Assembly (NCBI GenBank): GCA_012523945.1
Contig: JAAYSO010000001.1
Span: 1 to 35,475 of the forward strand
Direction of reading: 5' to 3'
Length of the DNA stretch: 35,475 bases
Source of the DNA: Bacillota bacterium
Lineage (GTDB): Bacteria; Bacillota; Dethiobacteria; Dethiobacterales; Dethiobacteraceae
Part shown: piece by piece, positions 17,281 through 25,001 of the stretch
Numbering within the stretch: position 1 is the stretch's first letter
Layout of the letters: each line of letters starts with the position of its first letter
Translations under genes and position numbers: made by a program
The notes under the pieces: model-generated
The model's database searches: none
Told to the model about the DNA's origin: nothing
What the model saw: only the letters and a program-made list of their open reading frames with translations

Positions 17281-18417
17281 ATGAGAAATAGTCCTGAAAA
17301 GGTTAGAACAAAAACTAAAGCACCCAATGTTATTCCTTTTGAACAGGATTCTGGCTTTTATTTAAAAAAAGGTGTGTCCTACTACAGGAAAAACAAGCCG
17401 GAAAAAGCACTTTTTTATTTTCAAAAAGCAGTAAGCGTAGAGCCTAATAATGCTTTTAATCATTATAATCTGGCTTGCATGTTAAGCAAAATGGGGCAAC
17501 TGCGGGAAGCAAACCGCATCTTTTTGCATATACTTCAGCATTTGGATGAGGAAATGACAGAGTGCTACTTTTTACTGGCCATCAATTTTGGCTTGCTGGG
17601 AGAAATGGATTTATCACAGTACTATTTAAAACAATACTTAAATGCTGAACCCTTTGGTGATCTGGCCTATGAAGCTTCAGAACTTTTAAGTGCCCTGGAA
17701 GATTATGCCGAGGACAATTACTCCGAACATGATTACTACATGGAAACAATTTTAACAAATTCAAAAATACCAGAGTTGTGCTCTTTATATAAACGCAGTC
17801 CCGAATTCCGCAGGGGGCTAAGTATATGGCTCTATGACGGCCCTGATGAGTATAAAGAAAAAATACTTGATTTATACGGCAGGGTTGGCGGAGATAAAGC
17901 AAAAAGAGTTTTGCGCAAATTTGTCAAAAATCCCTGGATTAAAGAGCGCTTTCGTCAACTGGCTCTTTTGGCTTTAAAAAAGATGGGGGAAAACCAGGTT
18001 AAAATATATGCAGCAGGAGAGCTTGTCAATATTAAATTAAATCAGTCTTCCTTTCCCAACCCTGTCTGGCGCCAGGAATGGCAGCAGGTCATTGACTGCA
18101 CCATGCATAATATGCGTAAAAGTAATTGTTATGATGATGGCTTTTTTGAAGATGTGCAGGCGATTTGGCTGGATTATATCAATACAGTTTATCCTGATAC
18201 GCCCCGTATTGTTAAAGTGCAAACCTGGGCTGCCGCTTTAGAGTACAGTTTGGCGCGTTTCCATTTCCTGGGCTTAACACAAAAAGAACTGGCTGCAGAA
18301 TACGGTGTGTCCTGTACCAGTATCTCCGGTAATTTTAAACGTATTAACGAAGCTTTGCATCTGGAAGAAAAGGCGTTTCAGAATATGCTGGCCTTTTTTA
18401 AAAGAGAACTGGAATAA
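17281..18417 (+). CDS. TPR-repeat protein with C-terminal helix-turn-helix
   Basis: 378 residues, not recognised as a named family. Residues about 24-125 form tetratricopeptide-like helix pairs (FYLKKGVSYYRKNKPEKALFYFQKAV is the first). A helical region at 185-240 looks HEAT-like. Residues 332-361 form a convincing helix-turn-helix (LTQKELAAEYGVSCTSISGNF) of the kind seen in sigma-70 region 4 or TFIIB-like folds. No signal peptide or membrane segment. The pattern suggests a cytoplasmic regulator that senses a protein or peptide through the TPRs and binds DNA, but no target is evident. ATG 17281 follows GGTGGTGAG. Confidence 0.7.
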   Translation: MRNSPEKVRTKTKAPNVIPFEQDSGFYLKKGVSYYRKNKPEKALFYFQKAVSVEPNNAFNHYNLACMLSKMGQLREANRIFLHILQHLDEEMTECYFLLAINFGLLGEMDLSQYYLKQYLNAEPFGDLAYEASELLSALEDYAEDNYSEHDYYMETILTNSKIPELCSLYKRSPEFRRGLSIWLYDGPDEYKEKILDLYGRVGGDKAKRVLRKFVKNPWIKERFRQLALLALKKMGENQVKIYAAGELVNIKLNQSSFPNPVWRQEWQQVIDCTMHNMRKSNCYDDGFFEDVQAIWLDYINTVYPDTPRIVKVQTWAAALEYSLARFHFLGLTQKELAAEYGVSCTSISGNFKRINEALHLEEKAFQNMLAFFKRELE

Positions 18418-18433
18418 GAATGCTACGCACAGA

Positions 18434-18455
18434 ATGCAAGAGCCTTGCATATAAT
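18434..18455 (+). promoter_or_regulatory. Inverted repeat abutting a TATAAT box
   Basis: ATGCAAG (18434-18440) and CTTGCAT (18444-18450) form a 7-bp inverted repeat whose last base begins TATAAT (18450-18455). The -35 is poor (CGCACA or similar). If used, transcription would start near 18462, at the foot of the following hairpin. Confidence 0.4.
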
Positions 18456-18459
18456 GTTC

Positions 18460-18495
18460 AAAAACCTCCTTACATAGTCAGGTAAGGAGGTTTTT
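18460..18495 (+). promoter_or_regulatory. Perfect hairpin that buries the next gene's ribosome site
   Basis: A 14-bp uninterrupted stem (18460-18473 with 18482-18495) with an 8-base loop. The right arm contains TAAGGAGG, 7 bases before the TTG start at 18498; the left arm carries the matching CCTCCTTA. The right arm also ends in five T, so the same element could terminate the upstream transcript. Confidence 0.85.
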
Positions 18496-18497
18496 AC

Positions 18498-19025
18498 TTG
18501 GAAACACATGAGATCATGCAAATTGCCGCCTTTATACCGGATTACCAAAGTGGAGCAGGTCATGGGATAAAGATTTTTTATCGTGATGGTTCTACCGGTT
18601 GGATTCATTGCAGTTTTCGTTCCTATATTAAAAAGCTGGCAAAAACATTTACGGTAAATCTCCAAGAAGCCAGACGGCGCTATGGAGCCGTTATCGGCAG
18701 AAAAAACCTGATTCCCTTAGTTTTGTCTCCCTTTTTGTTGTTTGTACCCCTGAAAGCACGTAAACCGCTGGTTCCGGGAGATCCGGCGTATGGATATTTT
18801 CGCCTTCGTTCTGTGCAGGACGTTGTTTCGACGCCACAATCATGTCTTTTGCTTTTGGAAGGCGGACATACTTTACCCATTATCCAATCTTATCGCGCCA
18901 CGTGCAGTCATTTGCGTAAAGCACGTAAGCTGGAGGCTTATCTTTTAGAACAGTATCTGCAGTTAATGGATCATGAAGCCAATGTAGAGCTATTACAAAA
19001 AACCATAGACCGTGATCAACTGTAA
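18498..19025 (+). CDS. ComK-like protein
   Basis: 175 residues. The central part follows the order of ComK, the competence transcription factor of Bacilli: ARRRYGAVIGRK (58-69) parallels the CRFFGSSYAGRK region, then IPLVLSPFLLFVPLKARKP parallels the PPIMVDP...FLFPTLSS strand pair, then GYFRLRSVQDV, and LEGGHTLPIIQS parallels the NGKTMELPIS segment. Similarity is by pattern only, so DNA binding and a role in competence are inference. Starts at TTG 18498 with a strong TAAGGAGG that is locked in a hairpin, implying regulated translation. Own terminator downstream. No com genes are nearby. Confidence 0.6.
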   Translation: METHEIMQIAAFIPDYQSGAGHGIKIFYRDGSTGWIHCSFRSYIKKLAKTFTVNLQEARRRYGAVIGRKNLIPLVLSPFLLFVPLKARKPLVPGDPAYGYFRLRSVQDVVSTPQSCLLLLEGGHTLPIIQSYRATCSHLRKARKLEAYLLEQYLQLMDHEANVELLQKTIDRDQL

Positions 19026-19070
19026 AACGCGCTTGCGCTACCTGACAAAAGCGCGTTTTCTGCTTTTTTT
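19024..19070 (+). terminator. Intrinsic terminator after the ComK-like gene
   Basis: An 11-bp stem (19024-19034 with 19049-19059) followed by ctgc and seven T. It overlaps the stop codon of the gene. Confidence 0.82.
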
Positions 19071-19158
19071 CTTGGGATTGGCAAAGGTAACCAGCATAAT
19101 TTACTTCTTTTCAGCACAAAATGAGCATAGTATTTTACTTTCATTAAGGGGCATACAG

Positions 19159-19602
19159 ATGAGCGTCTATTCATTAACCTATACTTTGCATCACATTTTG
19201 CTGATCAAACTTCTTGCTTCCTTACCCTTTGACCGCACACGTACTCTACATAATTTTCTTTTTTTGGCTGTTGCCAGCAGTTCTCCCTTGCAGCGGCCGG
19301 GGATCCATTATACCTTTTACAAAAGTAATTCCGGCGTACATAGTTTTGATATTCAGGGATTTCTTAATGATCTGCGCCGGGGCGGAATGCTGCAAGAAAA
19401 GACACTGGAGCTGACGCCAAAAGGCACTGATTTTTATTACCAGGTTGCTGAACTTTTACGCTACGAACGTTTTCCTGAACACTGTATGAAAATAGGGTTA
19501 AAGTATAAAGACAATTTATGGAGAGTAAATCATGAAGTAATTTTTCATCCTCTTTTGCGTAAAAGTAAAACGGGAAGAAAGATTCAGCTGCCGGGACTTT
19601 AA
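19159..19602 (+). CDS. Hypothetical protein, winged-helix-like (147 residues)
   Basis: Not recognised with confidence. The pattern of an N-terminal helix (HHILLIKLLASL), a helix containing RTLHNFLFLA, then FDIQGFLNDLRRGGMLQEKTLELTPKGTDFY is like small winged-helix proteins such as the YwgA or SocA/Panacea groups, in which the last part is a wing with a LTPKG turn. The C-terminus is basic (RKSKTGRKIQ). I place the start at ATG 19159 after AAGGGG; an in-frame GTG at 19012 would lie inside the previous gene and its terminator and is rejected. Single-gene unit, followed by an inverted repeat. Confidence 0.55.
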   Translation: MSVYSLTYTLHHILLIKLLASLPFDRTRTLHNFLFLAVASSSPLQRPGIHYTFYKSNSGVHSFDIQGFLNDLRRGGMLQEKTLELTPKGTDFYYQVAELLRYERFPEHCMKIGLKYKDNLWRVNHEVIFHPLLRKSKTGRKIQLPGL

Positions 19603-19607
19603 TTTTA

Positions 19608-19643
19608 GTAAGCGGGCGAAAGCAGTAGTTTTCGCCCGCTTAC
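19608..19643 (+). terminator. Long hairpin after the hypothetical gene
   Basis: A 14-bp perfect stem (19608-19621 with 19630-19643), GC-rich, but with only a weak T-tract (ctgttta). A terminator is likely, though it could also act in the leader of the pyr operon. Confidence 0.7.
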
Positions 19644-19689
19644 CTGTTTACAGTATATATTCAGTAAAAGAGATAAAAAAAGGATAAGA

Positions 19690-19715
19690 CCGTTGCTATG
19701 ACGAACTAGTAACGG
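19690..19715 (+). promoter_or_regulatory. Hairpin in the pyr operon leader
   Basis: CCGTTGCTA pairs with TAGTAACGG (9 bp, one G-U) around an 8-base loop, 46 bases before pyrC. No PyrR-binding consensus and no following terminator are visible, so the role is open. Confidence 0.4.
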
Positions 19716-19760
19716 AATTTGCAGAAAATCGCTTCGGGTGCAGAAGAAAGGAAGATTGAA

Positions 19761-21056
19761 GTGGAATTAGTTTTACAGGGGGGGACAATTGTTGACCCCA
19801 GTCAGGGACTGCATGGTCGCTATGATCTTCTTATCAGAAACGGGCACATAGTTGAAATTGCTGAAAAGATAGAGACGCAGGACAGAATGGTGAAAGATCT
19901 TTCCGGTTTAACAATTACACCCGGTCTGATAGATTTACATACTCACCTGCGGGAACCGGGCGGCGAGGAAAAAGAAACAATCTTTACGGGAAGCTGTGCC
20001 GCCGTTGCCGGAGGTTATACTTGTATTACTGCTTTACCCAATACCAATCCGGTCATTGATGATGCAGAAAAAATTAAACAAGTTGTCGCTCTGGCTCAAA
20101 AAGCCGGTTTAGTGCGGGTTTTGCCGGTGGGTGCTGCCACAAAAGGGTCCAGAGGTGAGGAGCCTGCAGAAATTGCCGCCATGGTAAAAAGCGGTGCCTT
20201 TGCCATCACTGACGACGGACGCGGCGTACAAAATGCCGGCATTTTGCGGGAAATTTTGCGGCAGTGTAGGCAGTGCGGCATACCTTTTTTGGAACACTGT
20301 GAAGATGAAAGCCTGGCCGGTACTGGACAAATCCATGAAGGGGCTATTGCGAAAAAATTAGGGGTTGCAGCTATCCCGGTTTCCTCTGAGACTGTAATGC
20401 TGGCTCGCGATTTACTCTTGGCGCGGGAAACAGGTGCCCATGTTCATATTATGCATGTTTCCTGTGCAGATTCCGTGGAATTGATCCGGATGGCCAAGGC
20501 CCGGGGGATAAAAATAACGGCAGAAGTAACACCGCATCATTTATTGTTAACGGAAGCAGCGGCGGATGGTTTTAATACTTTGGCAAAAATGAAGCCACCC
20601 CTGCGTACTGAAGCTGACCGCATAGCACTTTGCCAAGCCTTGGCGGATGGAACCATTGAAATTGTGGCTACTGATCATGCCCCTCACACAGCTACGGAAA
20701 AAGAGCAAGATTTTACACTGGCTCCTTTTGGTGTGGTAGGGCTGGAAACGGCATTTCCTTTGCTGTACACTTATTTAGTAAAAGCCGGGATTATGGAGCT
20801 TGATACTTTGGTGGAAAGAATGTCCTGTGCTCCGGCAAAAATATTTAACTTGCCCTACGGAACGCTCAAAACGGGTAGTGCAGCAGATTTGGCCGTTTTT
20901 GATCTGGAACGGGAAATGATAATTGATAAAGAAAGTTTTTATTCTAAAGGTAAAAATACTCCTTTTCATGGTTGGAAAGTAAAAGGTGTTCCGGTGCTGA
21001 CCATGGTGGGAGGAAAAATAATGATGCAGGACGGCAGGATCTGTAAAAAAGTTTAG
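19761..21056 (+). CDS. pyrC: Dihydroorotase
   Basis: A 431-residue class I dihydroorotase (EC 3.5.2.3) converting carbamoyl-aspartate to dihydroorotate. Metal ligands H60-T-H62 in LIDLHTHLREPG and the late Asp in VATDHAPH are visible; the intermediate histidines appear in LEHCED and HIMHVS. Start chosen at GTG 19761 with AAGGAAG 7 bases upstream; a TTG at 19719 would add 14 residues outside the family. Head of pyrC-pyrK-pyrD-pyrF-pyrE. Carbamoyl-phosphate synthase, pyrB and pyrR are absent from this cluster and must be elsewhere if the pathway is complete. Confidence 0.95.
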   Translation: MELVLQGGTIVDPSQGLHGRYDLLIRNGHIVEIAEKIETQDRMVKDLSGLTITPGLIDLHTHLREPGGEEKETIFTGSCAAVAGGYTCITALPNTNPVIDDAEKIKQVVALAQKAGLVRVLPVGAATKGSRGEEPAEIAAMVKSGAFAITDDGRGVQNAGILREILRQCRQCGIPFLEHCEDESLAGTGQIHEGAIAKKLGVAAIPVSSETVMLARDLLLARETGAHVHIMHVSCADSVELIRMAKARGIKITAEVTPHHLLLTEAAADGFNTLAKMKPPLRTEADRIALCQALADGTIEIVATDHAPHTATEKEQDFTLAPFGVVGLETAFPLLYTYLVKAGIMELDTLVERMSCAPAKIFNLPYGTLKTGSAADLAVFDLEREMIIDKESFYSKGKNTPFHGWKVKGVPVLTMVGGKIMMQDGRICKKV

Positions 21057-21068
21057 GGAGCATGAATC

Positions 21069-21830
21069 ATGCAGAAAAAAAAGATGGAAATACTTGAACA
21101 TGAACAGCTTGCGGATGATATTTTCCGTTTAAAGTTAGCGGGAGATATTGGTGCCCGGCCAGGACAGTTTGTTCAGGTCGGTGTAGCGTCAACGCTGGAA
21201 CCTTTTTTAAACAGACCTTTTTCAGTGCATAACTGCACAGAAAGTTCTTTAACACTTTTGTATCGTGTGGTGGGCCGTGGTACGCGCCTGCTTGCCCAAA
21301 GGCCTAAAGGAGCAATTTTATCTGTAGTAGGGCCTCTTGGCAATGGCTTCCCGCGGACAAAGAAACGACAGGCGGTACTGGTTGCCGGTGGTATCGGTGT
21401 TGCCCCCCTCTATTATTTGTTGCATACGCTGCGGGCGGAAGGTAAAGATGTCAGCTTTTTGTATGGCACCAAAACGGCAGCGGAAATTGTCCTGGAAAAT
21501 GAGTTCAGGTCCTTGGTGCAGGAATTCCACCTTACCACAGAAGATGGCTCTGCAGGTAAACAAGGTTTTGTGACGGAACTATTGCCTCAAGTTTTAGCTG
21601 AAAAACAGGCTGATATTTTTGCCTGTGGCCCCAGTGCCATGTTACGTGCCGTGGCAAAAATTGCCACACAAATGGATTTAACCTGTTTTGTTTCCCTGGA
21701 AGCAGAAATGGCCTGTGGTGTGGGAGCGTGCCTTGGTTGTGTGGTGACAGGTGCAGATGGGAACTATCGCCGTGTTTGTACCGACGGGCCTGTTTTTGCG
21801 GCGGGGGAGGTATTTAGTTTTGACTCTTGA
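21069..21830 (+). CDS. pyrK: Dihydroorotate dehydrogenase electron transfer subunit
   Basis: 253 residues, a ferredoxin-reductase-like protein with FAD and one 2Fe-2S cluster. With PyrD it forms the class 1B enzyme that passes electrons from dihydroorotate to NAD. The FAD-binding RPF-S segment (NRPFSVHN), the NAD-binding GGIGVAPLYYL, and the cluster cysteines C216-x4-C221-x2-C224-x12-C237 (CGVGACLGC) are all present. ATG 21069 follows AGGGAG. Its last 11 bases overlap the start of pyrD. Confidence 0.95.
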   Translation: MQKKKMEILEHEQLADDIFRLKLAGDIGARPGQFVQVGVASTLEPFLNRPFSVHNCTESSLTLLYRVVGRGTRLLAQRPKGAILSVVGPLGNGFPRTKKRQAVLVAGGIGVAPLYYLLHTLRAEGKDVSFLYGTKTAAEIVLENEFRSLVQEFHLTTEDGSAGKQGFVTELLPQVLAEKQADIFACGPSAMLRAVAKIATQMDLTCFVSLEAEMACGVGACLGCVVTGADGNYRRVCTDGPVFAAGEVFSFDS

Positions 21831-22758
21831 TCTGACGGTGAAAATCGGTAATTTGCTTTTGAAAAATCCGGTCATGCCTGCTTCAGGTTGTTTTGGCTAC
21901 GGTGAAGAATATGCCGCCTTTTATGATCTGTCATGTTTGGGAGCCATTGTGGTTACGGGCACTACGGCTGAGCCCCGTCCGGGCAATCCGCCTGCCCGTC
22001 TGGTGGAAACTCCGGGTGGCATGCTTAATGCCATTGGCCTGCAAAATCCGGGTGTGGAGGCGGCCTGTGAGAAAATCCGCCGTTTGCAGCCATACAAGAC
22101 TCCTGTCATCGTCAATGTGGCAGGTAATACTGTGGAAGAATATTTACAGGTGATTAAAGTTTTGGAGCGGGAAGAAACTGTAGCCGCATATGAAATTAAT
22201 ATTTCCTGCCCCAATGTCAAAGCCGGCGGCATGGCTTTTGGGACCGAACCCGGGACTGCGGCCAAACTGGTGGCGGCACTGCGTCCGGCAACGTCAAAGA
22301 CTTTAATTGTAAAACTATCACCCAATGTTACCGATATTGTTGCTGTTGCCAAGGCCGTGGAAACTGCCGGTGCCGATGCCGTATCTTTAATTAACACACT
22401 TTTAGGAATGGCCATAGATGTAGAACAAAGGCGCCCGGTGCTGGCCAATCTTACCGGCGGGCTGTCGGGACCGGCCGTAAAACCTGTGGCTTTACGCATG
22501 GTTTGGCAGGTTAGCGCCGCCGTTAATATTCCGGTAATTGGTATGGGCGGAATCAGTAATGCCGAAGATGCGGTGTCGTTTTTGCTGGCAGGAGCCAGTG
22601 CCGTTGCCATCGGAGCGGCTAATTTTCGCAACCCTACAGTTTGCCCGGAAGTAATTGCCGGAATTAAAGACTATCTTCTCAGACATGGTTTTCAAAGCGT
22701 CCGGGAGATTACCGGTCTTGCCCGTACAGAAGAAGAAAAAAGAAGGAGGGCAAAATAG
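21820..22758 (+). CDS. pyrD: Dihydroorotate dehydrogenase, class 1B catalytic subunit
   Basis: A 312-residue FMN enzyme oxidising dihydroorotate to orotate. The catalytic base of the class 1 enzymes is Cys130 in INISCPNV. FMN and substrate segments NPVMPASGCFG, GLQNPG, and IGMGGISNAEDA are intact. I choose TTG 21820, preceded by GGGAGG at 9 bases, since this gives MTLDLTVKIGNLLLKNPV, the expected N-terminus. The longer frame from 21751 runs deep into pyrK and is not credible. Works as a heterotetramer with PyrK. Confidence 0.94.
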   Translation: MTLDLTVKIGNLLLKNPVMPASGCFGYGEEYAAFYDLSCLGAIVVTGTTAEPRPGNPPARLVETPGGMLNAIGLQNPGVEAACEKIRRLQPYKTPVIVNVAGNTVEEYLQVIKVLEREETVAAYEINISCPNVKAGGMAFGTEPGTAAKLVAALRPATSKTLIVKLSPNVTDIVAVAKAVETAGADAVSLINTLLGMAIDVEQRRPVLANLTGGLSGPAVKPVALRMVWQVSAAVNIPVIGMGGISNAEDAVSFLLAGASAVAIGAANFRNPTVCPEVIAGIKDYLLRHGFQSVREITGLARTEEEKRRRAK

Positions 22759-23486
22759 TGCGGGAAAAAATAATTGTGGCTTTGGATGTGGATAGTGAAG
22801 GCGAAGCCCTGGCATTGACAGAAGCGCTAAAAGATTATGTTGGCGCTTTTAAGGTGGGTTTACAGCTTTTTCACCGGGCGGGCCACGGCATTGTGACAAA
22901 ATTGGTGGAGGCCGGAGTTAAAGTTTTTTTAGATTTGAAATTTCATGATATACCTAATACAGTGGCACAGGCTGCGGCTGCCGCCGTAGAGTCGGGGGCT
23001 TTCATGTTTAATGTGCATGCCTCCGGTGGCAAAAAAATGATGCAGGAAGCAAGGAAAGCGGCGCAAGCCAGCGCAGCAGCTTTAGGAATTGCCCCGCCCT
23101 TGTTAATTGGCGTAACTGTGCTGACTTCTCTGGCGGAAGATGAGTTGCAGGATGAACTGGGCGTGGAGCGTTCTTTGCCGGAACAGGTGGCGGCACTGGC
23201 CCGCTTGTCCCAGGAAGCCGGTTTGGACGGTGTGGTAGCTTCAGCCCGGGAAATACCCTGGATTCGTGCTGCCTGCGGTGATGATTTTGTCATTGTGACG
23301 CCGGGGATCAGGCCTTTATGGGCGGCAGGAGATGATCAGAAACGAATTGTAACCCCGCAAAAAGCCCTTGAAGACGGGGCAGATTACCTGGTAATCGGTC
23401 GTCCTTTGACTGCGGCGGCAGATCCCCGGGAGGCGGCAAAAAAGCTGTTGGCCGAAGTGGCAAGTGAAAATAAGGGGGAGGCGTAA
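22758..23486 (+). CDS. pyrF: Orotidine-5'-phosphate decarboxylase
   Basis: 242 residues, the last step to UMP (EC 4.1.1.23). The catalytic charge network D59-x-K61-x-x-D64 lies in FLDLKFHDIPNT, and the phosphate-binding TPGIRP and VIGRPLTAA segments follow. Starts with GTG overlapping the pyrD stop by one base, after GAAGGAGGG. Length is normal for the group 1 bacterial enzyme. Confidence 0.95.
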   Translation: MREKIIVALDVDSEGEALALTEALKDYVGAFKVGLQLFHRAGHGIVTKLVEAGVKVFLDLKFHDIPNTVAQAAAAAVESGAFMFNVHASGGKKMMQEARKAAQASAAALGIAPPLLIGVTVLTSLAEDELQDELGVERSLPEQVAALARLSQEAGLDGVVASAREIPWIRAACGDDFVIVTPGIRPLWAAGDDQKRIVTPQKALEDGADYLVIGRPLTAAADPREAAKKLLAEVASENKGEA

Positions 23487-23488
23487 GC

Positions 23489-24064
23489 ATGATTTCAGAA
23501 AAGAGAGTGCTGGAAATCCTGCAGGAAACAGGTGTTTTACAAAAGGGGCATTTTTTACTTTCCTCAGGTCTTCACAGTGACAGTTATTTACAGTGTGCCC
23601 TGGTGTTTCAGTATCCCCGTTATGCCGAAGAACTCTGCCGGGCGCTGGCGGCAAAATTGGCGCAACTGAGACCGGATCTTTGCGTCGGTCCGGCTTTGGG
23701 GGGCGTAATCATAGCCTATGAGACGGCCCGGGCTTTGTCTGTACGGGGTTTATTTACAGAACGCGACCAGGAAGGAAAGATGACTTTGCGTCGCGGCTTT
23801 AACATCAAGCCGCAGGAGCGGGTTTTAGTTTTGGAGGATGTGGTTACTACGGGAGGGTCTGTGCGGGAAGTAATAAATGTTGTTCAGGAATGGGGCGGAG
23901 AAGTTTGTGGCGTAGGAGCGCTGGTGGACCGGAGTAACGGCAAAGTAGATTTTGGCGTTCCCTTTCATGCCCTCATACGCCTGGATGTTAATTCCTATGA
24001 GCCTCAAGCCTGCCCGCTCTGTCAAAATGGAATTCCTGTCGTAAAGCCGGGCAGTCGCAAATAA
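23489..24064 (+). CDS. pyrE: Orotate phosphoribosyltransferase
   Basis: 191 residues, making OMP from orotate and PRPP (EC 2.4.2.10). The PRPP motif VLVLEDVVTTGG is at 113-124. The C-terminal CPLCQNG segment is common in the Clostridia and Thermus type of PyrE. Starts 2 bases after pyrF with GGGGGAGG. In this operon PyrE runs before PyrF in the pathway, though it is encoded after it. A terminator closes the operon. Confidence 0.95.
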   Translation: MISEKRVLEILQETGVLQKGHFLLSSGLHSDSYLQCALVFQYPRYAEELCRALAAKLAQLRPDLCVGPALGGVIIAYETARALSVRGLFTERDQEGKMTLRRGFNIKPQERVLVLEDVVTTGGSVREVINVVQEWGGEVCGVGALVDRSNGKVDFGVPFHALIRLDVNSYEPQACPLCQNGIPVVKPGSRK

Positions 24065-24082
24065 AGCAGAAAAAAGTTTTTC

Positions 24083-24115
24083 AAGCTCACCGGAAGGTGG
24101 GCTTTTATATTTTTT
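24083..24115 (+). terminator. Intrinsic terminator of the pyr operon
   Basis: A 9-bp stem (24083-24091 with 24096-24104, one G-U), GGAA loop, followed by ttatatttttt. Confidence 0.85.
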
Positions 24116-24231
24116 GAGTAATAATGTCTTTTTAGCAAGATCTTATTGTACAAAAAGGAAAAATACGACAGGGAAAAAATGTTTTTAAAAAAAGTCCGAA
24201 AAACAAAAGGTTTTTCTTAATAACTGTCGAA

Positions 24232-24273
24232 TTTATGTTAAGTACTCACAACAATTTTGTAAGTTTATGTTAA
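24232..24273 (+). repeat. Direct repeat upstream of ftsE
   Basis: TTTATGTTAA occurs at 24232-24241 and 24264-24273, start points 32 bases apart (about three helical turns). Each is followed within a few bases by ACTCA. It lies 40-80 bases before ftsE and could be a paired binding site, or coincidence in AT-rich DNA. Confidence 0.4.
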
Positions 24274-24311
24274 TCAAACTCATAGTGTGCTGACAGGAGG
24301 ACCAGGGGCGT

Positions 24312-25001
24312 ATGATTGAAATTCAGCATCTTAATATGGTCTATCCCAATGGTGTGAAAGCACTTAAAGATATAAACCTTACAATTGAGCGTAATGAATT
24401 TGTTTTTGTGGTTGGTGCCAGCGGCGCCGGGAAGTCCACTTTAATACGTTTGATCGGACGGGAGTTTCTGCCTACTTCGGGCAATATCCGTGTTTTTAAT
24501 AAAGACATTACCCGCCTACGCCGCCGGGAAGTACCTTATTACCGGCGTAAAATAGGTGTTGTCTTTCAGGATTTTCGTCTCTTAGATAATCGTACTGTGT
24601 TTGAGAATGTAGCTTTTGCCATGCAGGTGGTGGGCGCTTCGGCGCGACAAATCCGGCGCCAGGTACCGGAAGCACTGGAAATGGTTAAGCTGACGGGAAA
24701 AGCAAGAAGAAAAGCACATGAATTGTCGGGAGGGGAGCAGCAACGGGTCTGCCTGGCCCGGGCCATCGTCAACAAACCTTCCCTTATTATTGCCGATGAA
24801 CCGACAGGAAACCTGGATCCTGAAACTTCCAGGGAAATTGTTGAGCTGCTTGATGCAATCAACCTGCGTGGGGCAACAGTGATTATGGCTACACATGATA
24901 AAGAGATTGTGGACTCCATGAAAAAAAGAGTTCTTACTTTAAGTGCAGGCAAAATCATCCGGGATGAGCAGAGGGGAGTATACAATCAGGATGCTCATTA
25001 G
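24312..25001 (+). CDS. ftsE: Cell division ATP-binding protein FtsE
   Basis: A 229-residue ABC ATPase that, with FtsX, activates cell-wall hydrolases outside the membrane. Walker A GASGAGKST is at 35-43, the signature LSGGEQQR and the Walker B with IIADEPTGNLDPE are intact, and the D-loop and H-loop (ATHD) follow. ATG 24312 has AGGAGG about 11 bases upstream, slightly distant. It overlaps ftsX by 11 bases. Confidence 0.95.
   Translation: MIEIQHLNMVYPNGVKALKDINLTIERNEFVFVVGASGAGKSTLIRLIGREFLPTSGNIRVFNKDITRLRRREVPYYRRKIGVVFQDFRLLDNRTVFENVAFAMQVVGASARQIRRQVPEALEMVKLTGKARRKAHELSGGEQQRVCLARAIVNKPSLIIADEPTGNLDPETSREIVELLDAINLRGATVIMATHDKEIVDSMKKRVLTLSAGKIIRDEQRGVYNQDAH

Noticed and set aside
19012-19158. 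Upstream GTG start that would extend the 147-residue protein by 49 residues
   Set aside because: It lies in the end of the ComK-like gene and runs through its terminator; the ATG at 19159 has a ribosome site.
21921-22631. 236-codon open frame on the minus strand opposite pyrD
   Set aside because: pyrD has full catalytic motifs and operon context; the antisense frame has no ribosome site and an Ala/Thr/Pro-rich, family-free product.
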